Source: an uncultured Acetobacteroides sp.
GTDB lineage: Bacteria; Bacteroidota; Bacteroidia; Bacteroidales; ZOR0009
Direction: 5' to 3'
Assembly (NCBI RefSeq): GCF_963678165.1
Contig: NZ_OY782755.1
Span: 62,001-126,000, forward strand
Length of the DNA stretch: 64,000 nt
Part shown: piece by piece, positions 26,839 to 34,778 of the stretch
Position numbering within the stretch: position 1 is the first letter of the stretch
How the letters are laid out: each line of letters begins with the position of its first letter
The notes under the pieces: generated by a model
What the model was told of the DNA's origin: nothing
Databases searched by the model: none
Seen by the model: the letters and a program-made list of their open reading frames with translations, nothing else
Translations under genes and position numbers: made by a program

Positions 26839-27849
26839 ATGAATATTAGTGTGTTTTTCCTAAAAAGTTTACGCAAGTTATACTCTATTTACCAGCAGAA
26901 AATTAGATGGACCAAAATAGAAATATTCAAAATAAAATTTGATCAGTATGAAGATCAACTATTTGAAGGGCATGTAGAAATGTTTGATCAGGAGGCTAAT
27001 GATTACTGTAGTAAACTTTTGGCAACTGGGGCACCATGCATGATTTCAAAATTCGGGACTATAGAACTCTCTGCTTTAATACAGTATAAAAGTTTACAGC
27101 AATCGGGGTTTAGCTTTAGTGAGTATATTCAATATATAAAAAAAAAACGACCCACTTTATGGTGGAACGAAGGTGTTGATGCATTATGTAGTAATGCAGG
27201 CTTTTTCCCTAATGACCCCAAATTATTAGAGCAATTTTTTTATATAAATATTGCGGCGATGGAGCGTATTGATGTTCTTGGATCATATCTCGAAAGTGAA
27301 GATTTTTTTAAAGAAGAATTAAAACAAACTAGGAAAATAAATATTGATGGCTATTATGCCCCCTTCTATTTTAAGAACCCATGGACAAAAGTATTGAAAG
27401 GCAAGCGTGTTCTAGTCATTCACCCATTTGAAAAATCAATTCAAAGACAGTACCAACGAAAAGAGTTAATATGGCAAGATAAAGATCTACTGCCAGTTTT
27501 TGAATTAATAACAATAAAAGCAGAACAAACTATATTGGGGCAACCTTGCGAATATGCGAACTGGTTTGAAGCACTTGAATCGATGAAGAAAAAAATGCAA
27601 GTAATTGATTTTGATATAGCCTTGATAGGAGCGGGTGCTTACGGTATGCCACTGGCAGCTTATGCGAAAGAACTGGGAAAACAGGCTGTACATTTAGCTG
27701 GTTGGACACAAGTTTTGTTCGGTATTAAAGGTAAACGCTGGATTGATATGCCTTCGGTAGAAAAATATATGAATGAGTACTGGGTCAATCCTCTTCCCGA
27801 AGAAGTTCCACAAAATTTTAAAAAAGTGGAAAATGGGTGTTATTGGTAA
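26839..27849 (+). CDS. Possible GT-D-fold glycosyltransferase; otherwise unknown
   Basis: A 336-residue cytosolic protein without signal or membrane helix. Two stretches resemble the GT-D (DUF1792-type) glycosyltransferases: ISKFGTIELSALIQY near residue 70, in place of the usual RFGDGE-like motif, and DIALIGAGAYGMPLAAYAKELGKQAVHLAG near residue 255. The middle has WWNEGVDALCSNAGFFPND and KGKRVLVIHPFEKSIQRQY. The first motif lacks the DGE acidic pair that binds donor in characterised members (here TIE), so activity or fold class is uncertain. It sits between flippase and polymerase genes and overlaps the latter by 17 bases, which supports a role in repeat-unit assembly. Confidence 0.7.
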   Translation: MNISVFFLKSLRKLYSIYQQKIRWTKIEIFKIKFDQYEDQLFEGHVEMFDQEANDYCSKLLATGAPCMISKFGTIELSALIQYKSLQQSGFSFSEYIQYIKKKRPTLWWNEGVDALCSNAGFFPNDPKLLEQFFYINIAAMERIDVLGSYLESEDFFKEELKQTRKINIDGYYAPFYFKNPWTKVLKGKRVLVIHPFEKSIQRQYQRKELIWQDKDLLPVFELITIKAEQTILGQPCEYANWFEALESMKKKMQVIDFDIALIGAGAYGMPLAAYAKELGKQAVHLAGWTQVLFGIKGKRWIDMPSVEKYMNEYWVNPLPEEVPQNFKKVENGCYW

Positions 27850-29260
27850 CGTAAGCATAGTAAATAAAAAGAATACAGTTACAATAGCAATAGTTGCTGT
27901 AATTCTAATATTTTCATTTGTGCCATGGATGTTTTATACGAATTTGCCAGTTCTATCTATAATTATTGGAATTGTTGCAGTTTGGATGGCATATAATAAA
28001 AAAATTGGCTATTCATTCATTTTTATAGCATTATCATTTACAATACCATATAGCCCAAGTCTTGAAAAAGATATAATAGCCGATTATATTTGGTGGCCGA
28101 TAAATGCAATTAGAGAAAGTATATTTTTAATATTTATTCTTTATTATGTTATCAGAAAAATGTATGCTAAACTAATAACAAAACATTTGCTTATTATACT
28201 GTCTTCTTTATTAATATTAAGTTTTTTATATTCTATATATAATAATAGTAACTTCCTTGAACTCATCAATTGGATTAATACTGCATTTTATTTTATTCTA
28301 TTTTATTTTATTACATATAATGATCAAAGTTCTTTAAAGGATTTCCTGTTATTATTAGACATTCTATTTATTTGTACATCAATTTATACAATAATTGAAT
28401 TTATATTTCAAATTAGCCCATATCAATCATTATACTCTCAATATATAACATTTGGTATAGAAGATGAAATTGGAAGAGCAAAAGGATTATTAGGACACCC
28501 CTTAGTTTTAAGTTCTTTAGTTATAATCTATCAAGTCACATTATATATCAGATTAATGCTATTCAAAGAATTTAAAGCATTACTTTTTGCCTTGACATTA
28601 GTTATTGGGGTATTTACCACATCAAGAACAACTGTAGTTATTATGGCGTTTTCATTTATTTATTATTTCATTGCAGCAGGCATCTATAAAAATCCAAAGA
28701 AAATTATCGTAATAATTTTTATAATTACAATAACTATTTTCGCAGCTTTAAATAGTTTACAATACTACATCAATAATAATTTGAATAGAATTGAAACAAG
28801 TTCATCAGAACATAGGATGGCTGGATATACTAGTGTAGCTAATTTTTCAGCAGATCATATATTAGGCGTTGGTTATACAGACTTAACTAAAAAAATTAAA
28901 GTAGAAGGATATGCAAGCAAGGGATTAATAGATGGCTTTGGGACACTAGATAATTTCTTTTTAACACAAATTGCTGCCTATGGTATTTTCTCAATAATTG
29001 TTTTTGCATTTTATTTCTATTTATTTTTCAAATCCTACCATTATAGGAAAAAAAACAAGATGCTGTTTAGATCAGCCTTTATGCTTTTTCTTACATGGTG
29101 TCTCATAGGGCTTTCTTTCAATTTAGAGTCATATTTGTGTTTACTCCTCCTATTCTCTGGTCTTTATGCCAAATTAAATAAGCAATATTTGATAGAAAAA
29201 ATTGAACATAAAGAATCTTTATTAAAGAATAATAATTATGCTATCAATCATTATTGTTAA
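27833..29260 (+). CDS. Wzy-type O-antigen polymerase/ligase
   Basis: A 475-residue protein with about 11-12 membrane helices and a large periplasmic loop after the motif TTSRTTVVIMAFSFIYYF, the arrangement of Wzy_C/O-antigen ligase family proteins. GRAKGLLGHPLVLSSLVIIYQ is the conserved segment before it. The loop contains RIETSSSEHRMAGY and a GVGY motif. It probably polymerises repeat units on the periplasmic side. I chose the ATG at 27833, in the overlap with the upstream gene; a start at 27773 would overlap by 77 bases. It overlaps the next gene by 23 bases. Polymerase versus ligase cannot be separated by sequence alone; position favours polymerase. Confidence 0.88.
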   Translation: MGVIGNVSIVNKKNTVTIAIVAVILIFSFVPWMFYTNLPVLSIIIGIVAVWMAYNKKIGYSFIFIALSFTIPYSPSLEKDIIADYIWWPINAIRESIFLIFILYYVIRKMYAKLITKHLLIILSSLLILSFLYSIYNNSNFLELINWINTAFYFILFYFITYNDQSSLKDFLLLLDILFICTSIYTIIEFIFQISPYQSLYSQYITFGIEDEIGRAKGLLGHPLVLSSLVIIYQVTLYIRLMLFKEFKALLFALTLVIGVFTTSRTTVVIMAFSFIYYFIAAGIYKNPKKIIVIIFIITITIFAALNSLQYYINNNLNRIETSSSEHRMAGYTSVANFSADHILGVGYTDLTKKIKVEGYASKGLIDGFGTLDNFFLTQIAAYGIFSIIVFAFYFYLFFKSYHYRKKNKMLFRSAFMLFLTWCLIGLSFNLESYLCLLLLFSGLYAKLNKQYLIEKIEHKESLLKNNNYAINHYC

Positions 29261-30134
29261 TTACAAAAACGAACTTAGATCTATAGAATATATTAAAAAC
29301 GAACTTAGCAAGGTTTCTATGCCCCATATAGTAGTGGTTATAAACAATGCAGCGATGGATGATAGCAACAGGATATTATCGGAAGCATTAAATGCAGACC
29401 TTATAAGTGATATAGAACAGCCTATCAATAAAGATAAACGATGCTTTGTCGTAGCACATCCAGATAATCTGGGTTTTGCAAAAGGGAATAATCTAGGAGT
29501 AGAGTTTTCGGTTAAGCATTTTGATGTAGACTATTTTTTATTTAGTAATAATGACATTAGTTTTGTAAATAGTGATGTAGTAGAACAGTTGGTAGCCAAA
29601 ATTTCCAATTTATCCAATGTGGGATTAATTGGACCAAAAGTAATTGGATTGGATGGAAAAGATCAAAGTCCAGAACCATATATGCCTTTTTGGAAAAAAT
29701 ATATATGGATGTATTGGTTAACACCATTTCTATCAAAGAAAATCAAAACTAAATTATTTAAACTTGACTACTCTGAAAAAGCAAAAGAAGGTATTCATTA
29801 CAAAATTATGGGATCATTCTTCTTAGCCAAAAAGAATGATTTTATAAAGTGTGGTATGATGGATCCGAATACATTTCTTTATGCTGAAGAATTAATCTTA
29901 TCAGAAAGACTATCCAATATTGGAAAATTTGCCTATTATTACCCTGAAGTAACAATTATTCACGAACATGGTAAAACTACTTCTCAACATTATAACACTA
30001 TTCAAACAAGTCTAAAAAAATATGAAAGTGAAAATTACTATTATCGTAAATATAAAAATATTTCTTTATTAAGCATTTTCTTAGCAGGCATTTCTTTAAA
30101 ATTTTATCTAAAACTAAAAGGTCTTCAAAAATGA
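29238..30134 (+). CDS. Family 2 glycosyltransferase (WbbL/rhamnosyltransferase-like)
   Basis: A 298-residue GT2 enzyme with the N-terminal LSIIIVNYKNELRSIEYI, the NLGFAKGNNLG motif and the FLFSNNDISF motif (the NND replacing DxD), all typical of rhamnosyltransferase-like GT2 proteins. The later LGFLAKKNDF-type region appears as MGSFFLAKKNDFIKCGMMD, followed by LYAEELILSERL (the E/ED acid-base motif) and HEHGKT. It overlaps both neighbours (23 bases upstream, 4 bases downstream), so it is translated as part of the cassette operon. The sugar donor is not certain. Confidence 0.9.
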   Translation: MLSIIIVNYKNELRSIEYIKNELSKVSMPHIVVVINNAAMDDSNRILSEALNADLISDIEQPINKDKRCFVVAHPDNLGFAKGNNLGVEFSVKHFDVDYFLFSNNDISFVNSDVVEQLVAKISNLSNVGLIGPKVIGLDGKDQSPEPYMPFWKKYIWMYWLTPFLSKKIKTKLFKLDYSEKAKEGIHYKIMGSFFLAKKNDFIKCGMMDPNTFLYAEELILSERLSNIGKFAYYYPEVTIIHEHGKTTSQHYNTIQTSLKKYESENYYYRKYKNISLLSIFLAGISLKFYLKLKGLQK

Positions 30135-31285
30135 AAATCCTATATATTTCGAACAATTATCTAAACGGCAATAGTGGAGGTAATTATGCAACTAGAGCTT
30201 TTGTCAATGCATTTGCAGAAATTGCAGATGAAATTCTATTACTTTATCCTGATAAAGGGCAAGATATAAAAAAATATGTGAATAATAAAATTAAATATAA
30301 AGGCGTTTCAAACAACAAAAATAATATAGAAAAATTATTTGATATATATATTGGCAAAATAAATAGATATACAAATGTAGTTATCACGGAAATTAAAAAA
30401 TTTGATCCTGATATTGTTGTTTTTGATGGTAGCCGTAATTCTGCTGGACTGATAAAAAAAATCAATAAAAAAATAATAACAATTCATCACAACTATGAAA
30501 TTGAGTATTACAAAGACACTCCTCCATCGATTTTATGGAGAATTCCATTTATGTATTATATAAAAAAAGCAGAAAAAAATGCAGTTCAATTAAGTGATGT
30601 AAATTTAACGCTTACCAATCAAGATATTAAACTATTAAAAATGCATTATGATCATAATAATACAGTTAAATTTAAAAAAGTTGGTTGTTTTGAATGTGAA
30701 AAAAAGAATATCGTTCCAAATTTCCTAGAAAAGGAACAAGACAATAATTCTCTAGTTTTTGCAATAACAGGATCGCTTTGTGATATTCAAACAGTAAATC
30801 CAATTATTCAATTTATATACAACTACTATCCTATAATATTAAAAAAACACCCAAATAGTAAACTTATAATTTCAGGAAAAAATCCTTCAAATAAAATAAT
30901 TAAATCTTGTTCTAAATTTCCTGATTCAATTATTCTAATTCCAAACCCAGATAACATGCAAGAAGTAATTCACCAAGCCGATATATACATATGTCCTATT
31001 AATCTTGGTGGAGGATTAAAATTACGTATAATGGATGGTTTAAAAGCAGGTCTGCCTGTATTATCTCACGTTGTTTCTTCAAGAGGTTATGATGATTTTC
31101 AAAATGTTGGATATTTATTCGTCTATGAAAATAAAAAAACTTTTACTGAAATGCTAGAACAACTCTTATTAGAAAGAGAAAAAGGTAAATTAGATAAAAT
31201 GAAAATAAAAAATCATTATTCAACACTATTCTCTTTTGAATCAGGAGTAAAAAGATTAAGACACATCTTGTCAAATGATTTATAA
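30131..31285 (+). CDS. GT4-type glycosyltransferase
   Basis: A 384-residue GT-B fold protein. The N-terminus KILYISNNYLNGNSGGNYATRAF has the acceptor-side glycine-rich loop. The C-terminal half has LVFAITGSLCDIQTVNPI, LIISGKNPS, and the donor-site region ADIYICPINLGGGLKLRIMDGLKAGLPVLSH, where GGGLKLRIMDGL stands in for the EX7E motif of GT4 enzymes (E missing, D present), as in GT4 proteins that resemble the TuaH/Glyco_trans_1_4 branch. It overlaps the previous gene by 4 bases (ATGA). Donor unknown. Confidence 0.86.
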   Translation: MKILYISNNYLNGNSGGNYATRAFVNAFAEIADEILLLYPDKGQDIKKYVNNKIKYKGVSNNKNNIEKLFDIYIGKINRYTNVVITEIKKFDPDIVVFDGSRNSAGLIKKINKKIITIHHNYEIEYYKDTPPSILWRIPFMYYIKKAEKNAVQLSDVNLTLTNQDIKLLKMHYDHNNTVKFKKVGCFECEKKNIVPNFLEKEQDNNSLVFAITGSLCDIQTVNPIIQFIYNYYPIILKKHPNSKLIISGKNPSNKIIKSCSKFPDSIILIPNPDNMQEVIHQADIYICPINLGGGLKLRIMDGLKAGLPVLSHVVSSRGYDDFQNVGYLFVYENKKTFTEMLEQLLLEREKGKLDKMKIKNHYSTLFSFESGVKRLRHILSNDL

Positions 31286-31317
31286 TAACAAATAATTCAT
31301 AATACATTGTCACTCAT

Positions 31318-32430
31318 ATGAATAAAAGAAAGATTATTGTATTCCACCCTGCTTTAGCACCTTATAGAATTGATTTTTTTAATGATTTATATAAAGAATT
31401 TGATGCTGAAATATTTTTTTTAAAAAACAACTTACATTCTCAAAAATTTGATTCCAATAAATTATTATGCCAACTAAATTTTAAACCAAAATATATTACA
31501 ACTGGCTTTGAATTAAAACACAAAAACCGAATAATTAGATTTGGTTATCTATACAAAATAATTAAATTCAAACCAAAAATAATTCTATGTTGGGAATTCA
31601 ATCCTATAACAATTATAATCTTATTATTTGCTAAATTATTTTTGTGTAATACAAAAGTATACACAATGTGTGATGATAGCCTTGATGTTGCAATTAATTG
31701 TTCCACATTTCGATCGTTAGCACGTACCATTTGCATTAAATATTTAGATGGAATAATATTTGGTAATGACGCTGCAAAAAATTGGTATATTACAAATTAC
31801 AACAATATACGCGCTGTTGTTTTCCCAATTATACAAAAAGAAGAACGTATTTTTGAAATTATAAAAAACACAGATTATACTTCTAATGTATACATAAACA
31901 AATTTGATTTAAAAGACAAAGATGTATTGTTATTCGTAGGACGTTTGGTTGATGTTAAAAATTTGAATTTTCTAATTGAAGTATTTTCAGATTATGTTTT
32001 ATTGAACAAAAATGCTAGACTAATATTAGTAGGCGATGGTGATAAAAAAAATGAACTTAAAAATTTAGTGCTAAATTTAAATATACAAGATTATGTTTTA
32101 TTTACTGGCCGATATGAAAATGAAGAACTATATGCATGGTACAAAATCGCTGATTATTTCATACTACCAAGTACATCTGAAACATTTGGAGCAGTTGTAA
32201 ATGAAGCATTAATAGCAGGTTTACCTGTACTATGTTCAAATTTAGCTGGTGCATCATGCTTAATAACATCAGATAATGGAATTTGTTTTGATCCATTCAA
32301 CAAAAAAGATTTATTGAATATATTTAAATACAATATAAAAAAAAGAAATAAATTAACCGTAAACAACAGCAAAATGCCATATAGTTATCATGAAAAAATT
32401 ACAGAGTTAATCTGCTTTTTAAAAGAATAA
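31318..32430 (+). CDS. GT4-family glycosyltransferase
   Basis: A 370-residue GT-B enzyme. N-terminal domain begins KIIVFHPALAPYRIDFFNDLY, the typical acceptor-binding start of GT4 proteins. The C-terminal domain has LLFVGRLVDVKNLNFLIEVF, LILVGDGDKKNELKNL and the donor motif PSTSETFGAVVNEALIAGLPVL, with Glu residues in ETFG and NEAL forming the EX7E pair. It lies 32 bases after the preceding gene and 34 before the TagD-like gene, so it marks the boundary to the polyol-phosphate genes. Donor sugar unknown. Confidence 0.9.
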   Translation: MNKRKIIVFHPALAPYRIDFFNDLYKEFDAEIFFLKNNLHSQKFDSNKLLCQLNFKPKYITTGFELKHKNRIIRFGYLYKIIKFKPKIILCWEFNPITIIILLFAKLFLCNTKVYTMCDDSLDVAINCSTFRSLARTICIKYLDGIIFGNDAAKNWYITNYNNIRAVVFPIIQKEERIFEIIKNTDYTSNVYINKFDLKDKDVLLFVGRLVDVKNLNFLIEVFSDYVLLNKNARLILVGDGDKKNELKNLVLNLNIQDYVLFTGRYENEELYAWYKIADYFILPSTSETFGAVVNEALIAGLPVLCSNLAGASCLITSDNGICFDPFNKKDLLNIFKYNIKKRNKLTVNNSKMPYSYHEKITELICFLKE

Positions 32431-32464
32431 AATTTCACACTTACTTTTTACTAAAAGTGCAATT

Positions 32465-32920
32465 ATGAAAAATAAAAGATTCATTGTATATACCTCAGGT
32501 ACATTTGATATGTTTCATTCTAATCATTTAAAAATGATTAAGTACGCAAGAGGTTTAGCAGACATTTTAATTGTTGGTGTAAGCACTGATGAACTAGTGT
32601 GTACTTATAAAAATACACCTATAATTCCATTTGAAGAGAGGCTTTCAATTGTAGAAGCACTTAAATATCCAGATTTAGTTATTCCTCAAAATACATTAGA
32701 CCATACAGAATTAGTAAAAAACTTAAATATTGATGCGTTTGTAGTTGGAGATGATTGGAAAGGTAAATACGACTACCTTAGGGATATAGGTATTTTAGTG
32801 TATTATTTCCCATATGGTAATGGAATTTCTTCAACTTCTTTAAAAGAAAGTATATATAAAAAATATGAGGAATTAAAATATAAAGCAGATAAACACGATA
32901 ACCCTAAAGTAGTCTTTTAG
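32465..32920 (+). CDS. Glycerol-3-phosphate cytidylyltransferase-like (TagD family)
   Basis: A 151-residue nucleotidyltransferase that would make CDP-glycerol or a similar CDP-polyol from CTP. Family motifs: YTSGTFDMFHSNHL at residues 9-22 with HSNH at 18-21 (usual HxGH, here Asn replaces Gly), the VGDDWKGKYDYL stretch (93-105) that is hallmark for TagD-type enzymes, and GNGISSTSLK (118-127), equivalent to the RTEGISTT motif, with the Arg not obvious. The G-to-N change in HxGH is unusual and merits testing. One base separates it from the SDR gene, and the CDP-polyol-phosphotransferase-like gene follows, which supports a CDP-activated polyol pathway. Other related substrates (ethanolamine phosphate, sugar phosphate) cannot be excluded. 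Confidence 0.85.
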   Translation: MKNKRFIVYTSGTFDMFHSNHLKMIKYARGLADILIVGVSTDELVCTYKNTPIIPFEERLSIVEALKYPDLVIPQNTLDHTELVKNLNIDAFVVGDDWKGKYDYLRDIGILVYYFPYGNGISSTSLKESIYKKYEELKYKADKHDNPKVVF

Positions 32921-32921
32921 T

Positions 32922-33647
32922 ATGAAATATGCACTAATAACAGGTGGCACTAAAGGTATTGGAAAAGCAATCGGTAAAAGCCTGTTAAAAAAAGGTTATT
33001 CAGTAATACTTAATTATTCAACGGATGATAACACTGCCCGACAAGTTTTAAACGATCTTTCTCTGAAATATCCTGAACGTATTAGTATTATAAAAACTGA
33101 TCTAAGTTCTATCGATAACGTTAATAACTTTTGTATCAAAGTAACAAGTATTACTTCTAAACTTGATGTTTTAATCTTAAATACAGGTATTACAGATCGT
33201 TCTAATTTTTTAGAAATTAAAGAAGAACAATGGGAAAAAGTAATTAATACAAATGTTTCCATTCCATTCTTTTTAATCCAAAGACTTTACAGAATAATAC
33301 CAACAAATGGTTCAATAATTTTTACTGGTTCCTTAATGGGAATTTATCCTCACTCATTTTCCATATCCTACGGAGTAACAAAAGCTGCTGTTCATGCTCT
33401 TGTGAAAAATCTAGTTAAATTTCTAAGCCCGTATCAGATAAGAGTTAATGCTGTTGCTCCTGGTTTTATAGATACTGAATGGCAACAAGAAAAATCACAT
33501 GAATTAAGGAATAAAATTGAACATAAGATTAGTTTAAAAAGATTTGGTCAACCAATAGAAGTTGCAAATGCTTGCCTATTCTTAATCCAGAATAATTATG
33601 TAAATGGGGAGATACTAGTTGTTGATGGTGGTTATAATTTTGTTTAA
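32922..33647 (+). CDS. Short-chain dehydrogenase/reductase in CDP-polyol cluster
   Basis: A 241-residue classical SDR. The NAD(P)-binding TGGTKGIG is at 7-14, the NTG motif is LILNTGIT, the catalytic Tyr150-Lys154 is in ISYGVTKAA, and the upstream Ser is in FTGSLMG. The C-terminus has VNAVAPGFIDTEW and a VDGGYNF ending. Basic residues after the glycine motif cannot settle NADH versus NADPH. Sequence resembles FabG-like reductases, but position between a cytidylyltransferase and a polyol-phosphate transferase suggests it reduces a sugar or ketose phosphate to the polyol that is activated with CTP. That link is inference. Confidence 0.88.
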   Translation: MKYALITGGTKGIGKAIGKSLLKKGYSVILNYSTDDNTARQVLNDLSLKYPERISIIKTDLSSIDNVNNFCIKVTSITSKLDVLILNTGITDRSNFLEIKEEQWEKVINTNVSIPFFLIQRLYRIIPTNGSIIFTGSLMGIYPHSFSISYGVTKAAVHALVKNLVKFLSPYQIRVNAVAPGFIDTEWQQEKSHELRNKIEHKISLKRFGQPIEVANACLFLIQNNYVNGEILVVDGGYNFV

Positions 33648-33658
33648 AAAATGAAAAT

Positions 33659-34774
33659 ATGAAAAAAGCCATTTCTAAAATACTTTATTATATTACGAAG
33701 TTAACGCCTAAATTTGATTGGATAATTATACAAACATATCCTATATGGGAAGATAATGGTGTAGCTGTATATGAATACTATAAAAATACTCATAAGATTA
33801 TTTGGCTTATACCAGACAAATTAGAGTTTATACCTTTTCAAATAAATAAAAATACCATTTTCCTAAAGCGTAATTCAATAAGAGCAATATTTTATTATAT
33901 CTTTTCACGTTATGTATTTATGACACATGGTTTATATTTTCGCAAATTCCCGAAAAATCAAATATCAGTAAATCTATGGCACGGTATGCCCTTGAAACGT
34001 ATAGGTGTTGAAAAAGGAAAATCTCAATTAATTACTAACTATACATTATCAACATCTGTATATTTTAATCAGATATTAGCTGAAGCATTTAAAATTTCGC
34101 AGAATTCAATTCTACCTATTGGTTTACCTCGTAATGTAAGGCTCTTCACAAATAGAGAGGAAACACTTGAAAAACTCAAGGTTTCTTCAACAACAAAAAT
34201 TATATTCTGGTTACCTACTTACCGTAAAAGTGTTGAAGGCGATGTTCGTATCGATGGTATTGATTTTGGTAACGTATTCAATATGCCTAATTTTGATACC
34301 AAACAATTTTGTATATTACTCAAAGAATTAGATATCATTTGTTATGTTAAGCCTCATCCTATGTCAGTTTTTCATGATATTTATGATAATGAAAGACTTA
34401 AAATTATCAATGACACATGGTTATATAAAAAAAAGTTAACTCTTTACGAAGCATTATCCGTTTGTGATATATTAATTACAGATATTTCATCTGTTTTAGT
34501 AGATTTTTTACTCGTTAACAAGCCAATAATATTTGCATTCCCAGATAAAGAAGCTTATATTAAAAGTAGAGGTCTTGCTACTGATAGTTTTTTAAAAAAT
34601 TTGCCAGGTCCATTTTGCATTAATCAATTTGAAATAACCAAACAATTAACAGAAATTTGTAATAAACAAGATAATTATTTAATCCAACGTGAAAAATTAA
34701 AACTGATATATCATGAAAATGAAAATTATTTAGAATGTATAGACAATTTGAATACTATACTTAGTATAAAATAA
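33659..34774 (+). CDS. CDP-glycerol glycerophosphotransferase-like (TagB/TagF family)
   Basis: A 371-residue peripheral membrane GT-B transferase. It has the family's three key sites: NLWHGMPLKRIG with WHG at 107-109 (catalytic His), CYVKPHPM with KPHP at 231-234 (second His that binds CDP), and CDILITDISSVLVDFLLVNKP with TDISS at 274-278 (acid and pyrophosphate contacts). Length equals the catalytic domain alone, as in TagB primases and short TagF-like enzymes, with no N-terminal targeting module. It probably transfers glycerol or ribitol phosphate from a CDP donor to the lipid-linked oligosaccharide. It follows the SDR gene by 11 bases. Single versus repeated addition is not predictable. 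Confidence 0.9.
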   Translation: MKKAISKILYYITKLTPKFDWIIIQTYPIWEDNGVAVYEYYKNTHKIIWLIPDKLEFIPFQINKNTIFLKRNSIRAIFYYIFSRYVFMTHGLYFRKFPKNQISVNLWHGMPLKRIGVEKGKSQLITNYTLSTSVYFNQILAEAFKISQNSILPIGLPRNVRLFTNREETLEKLKVSSTTKIIFWLPTYRKSVEGDVRIDGIDFGNVFNMPNFDTKQFCILLKELDIICYVKPHPMSVFHDIYDNERLKIINDTWLYKKKLTLYEALSVCDILITDISSVLVDFLLVNKPIIFAFPDKEAYIKSRGLATDSFLKNLPGPFCINQFEITKQLTEICNKQDNYLIQREKLKLIYHENENYLECIDNLNTILSIK

Positions 34775-34778
34775 TTAA

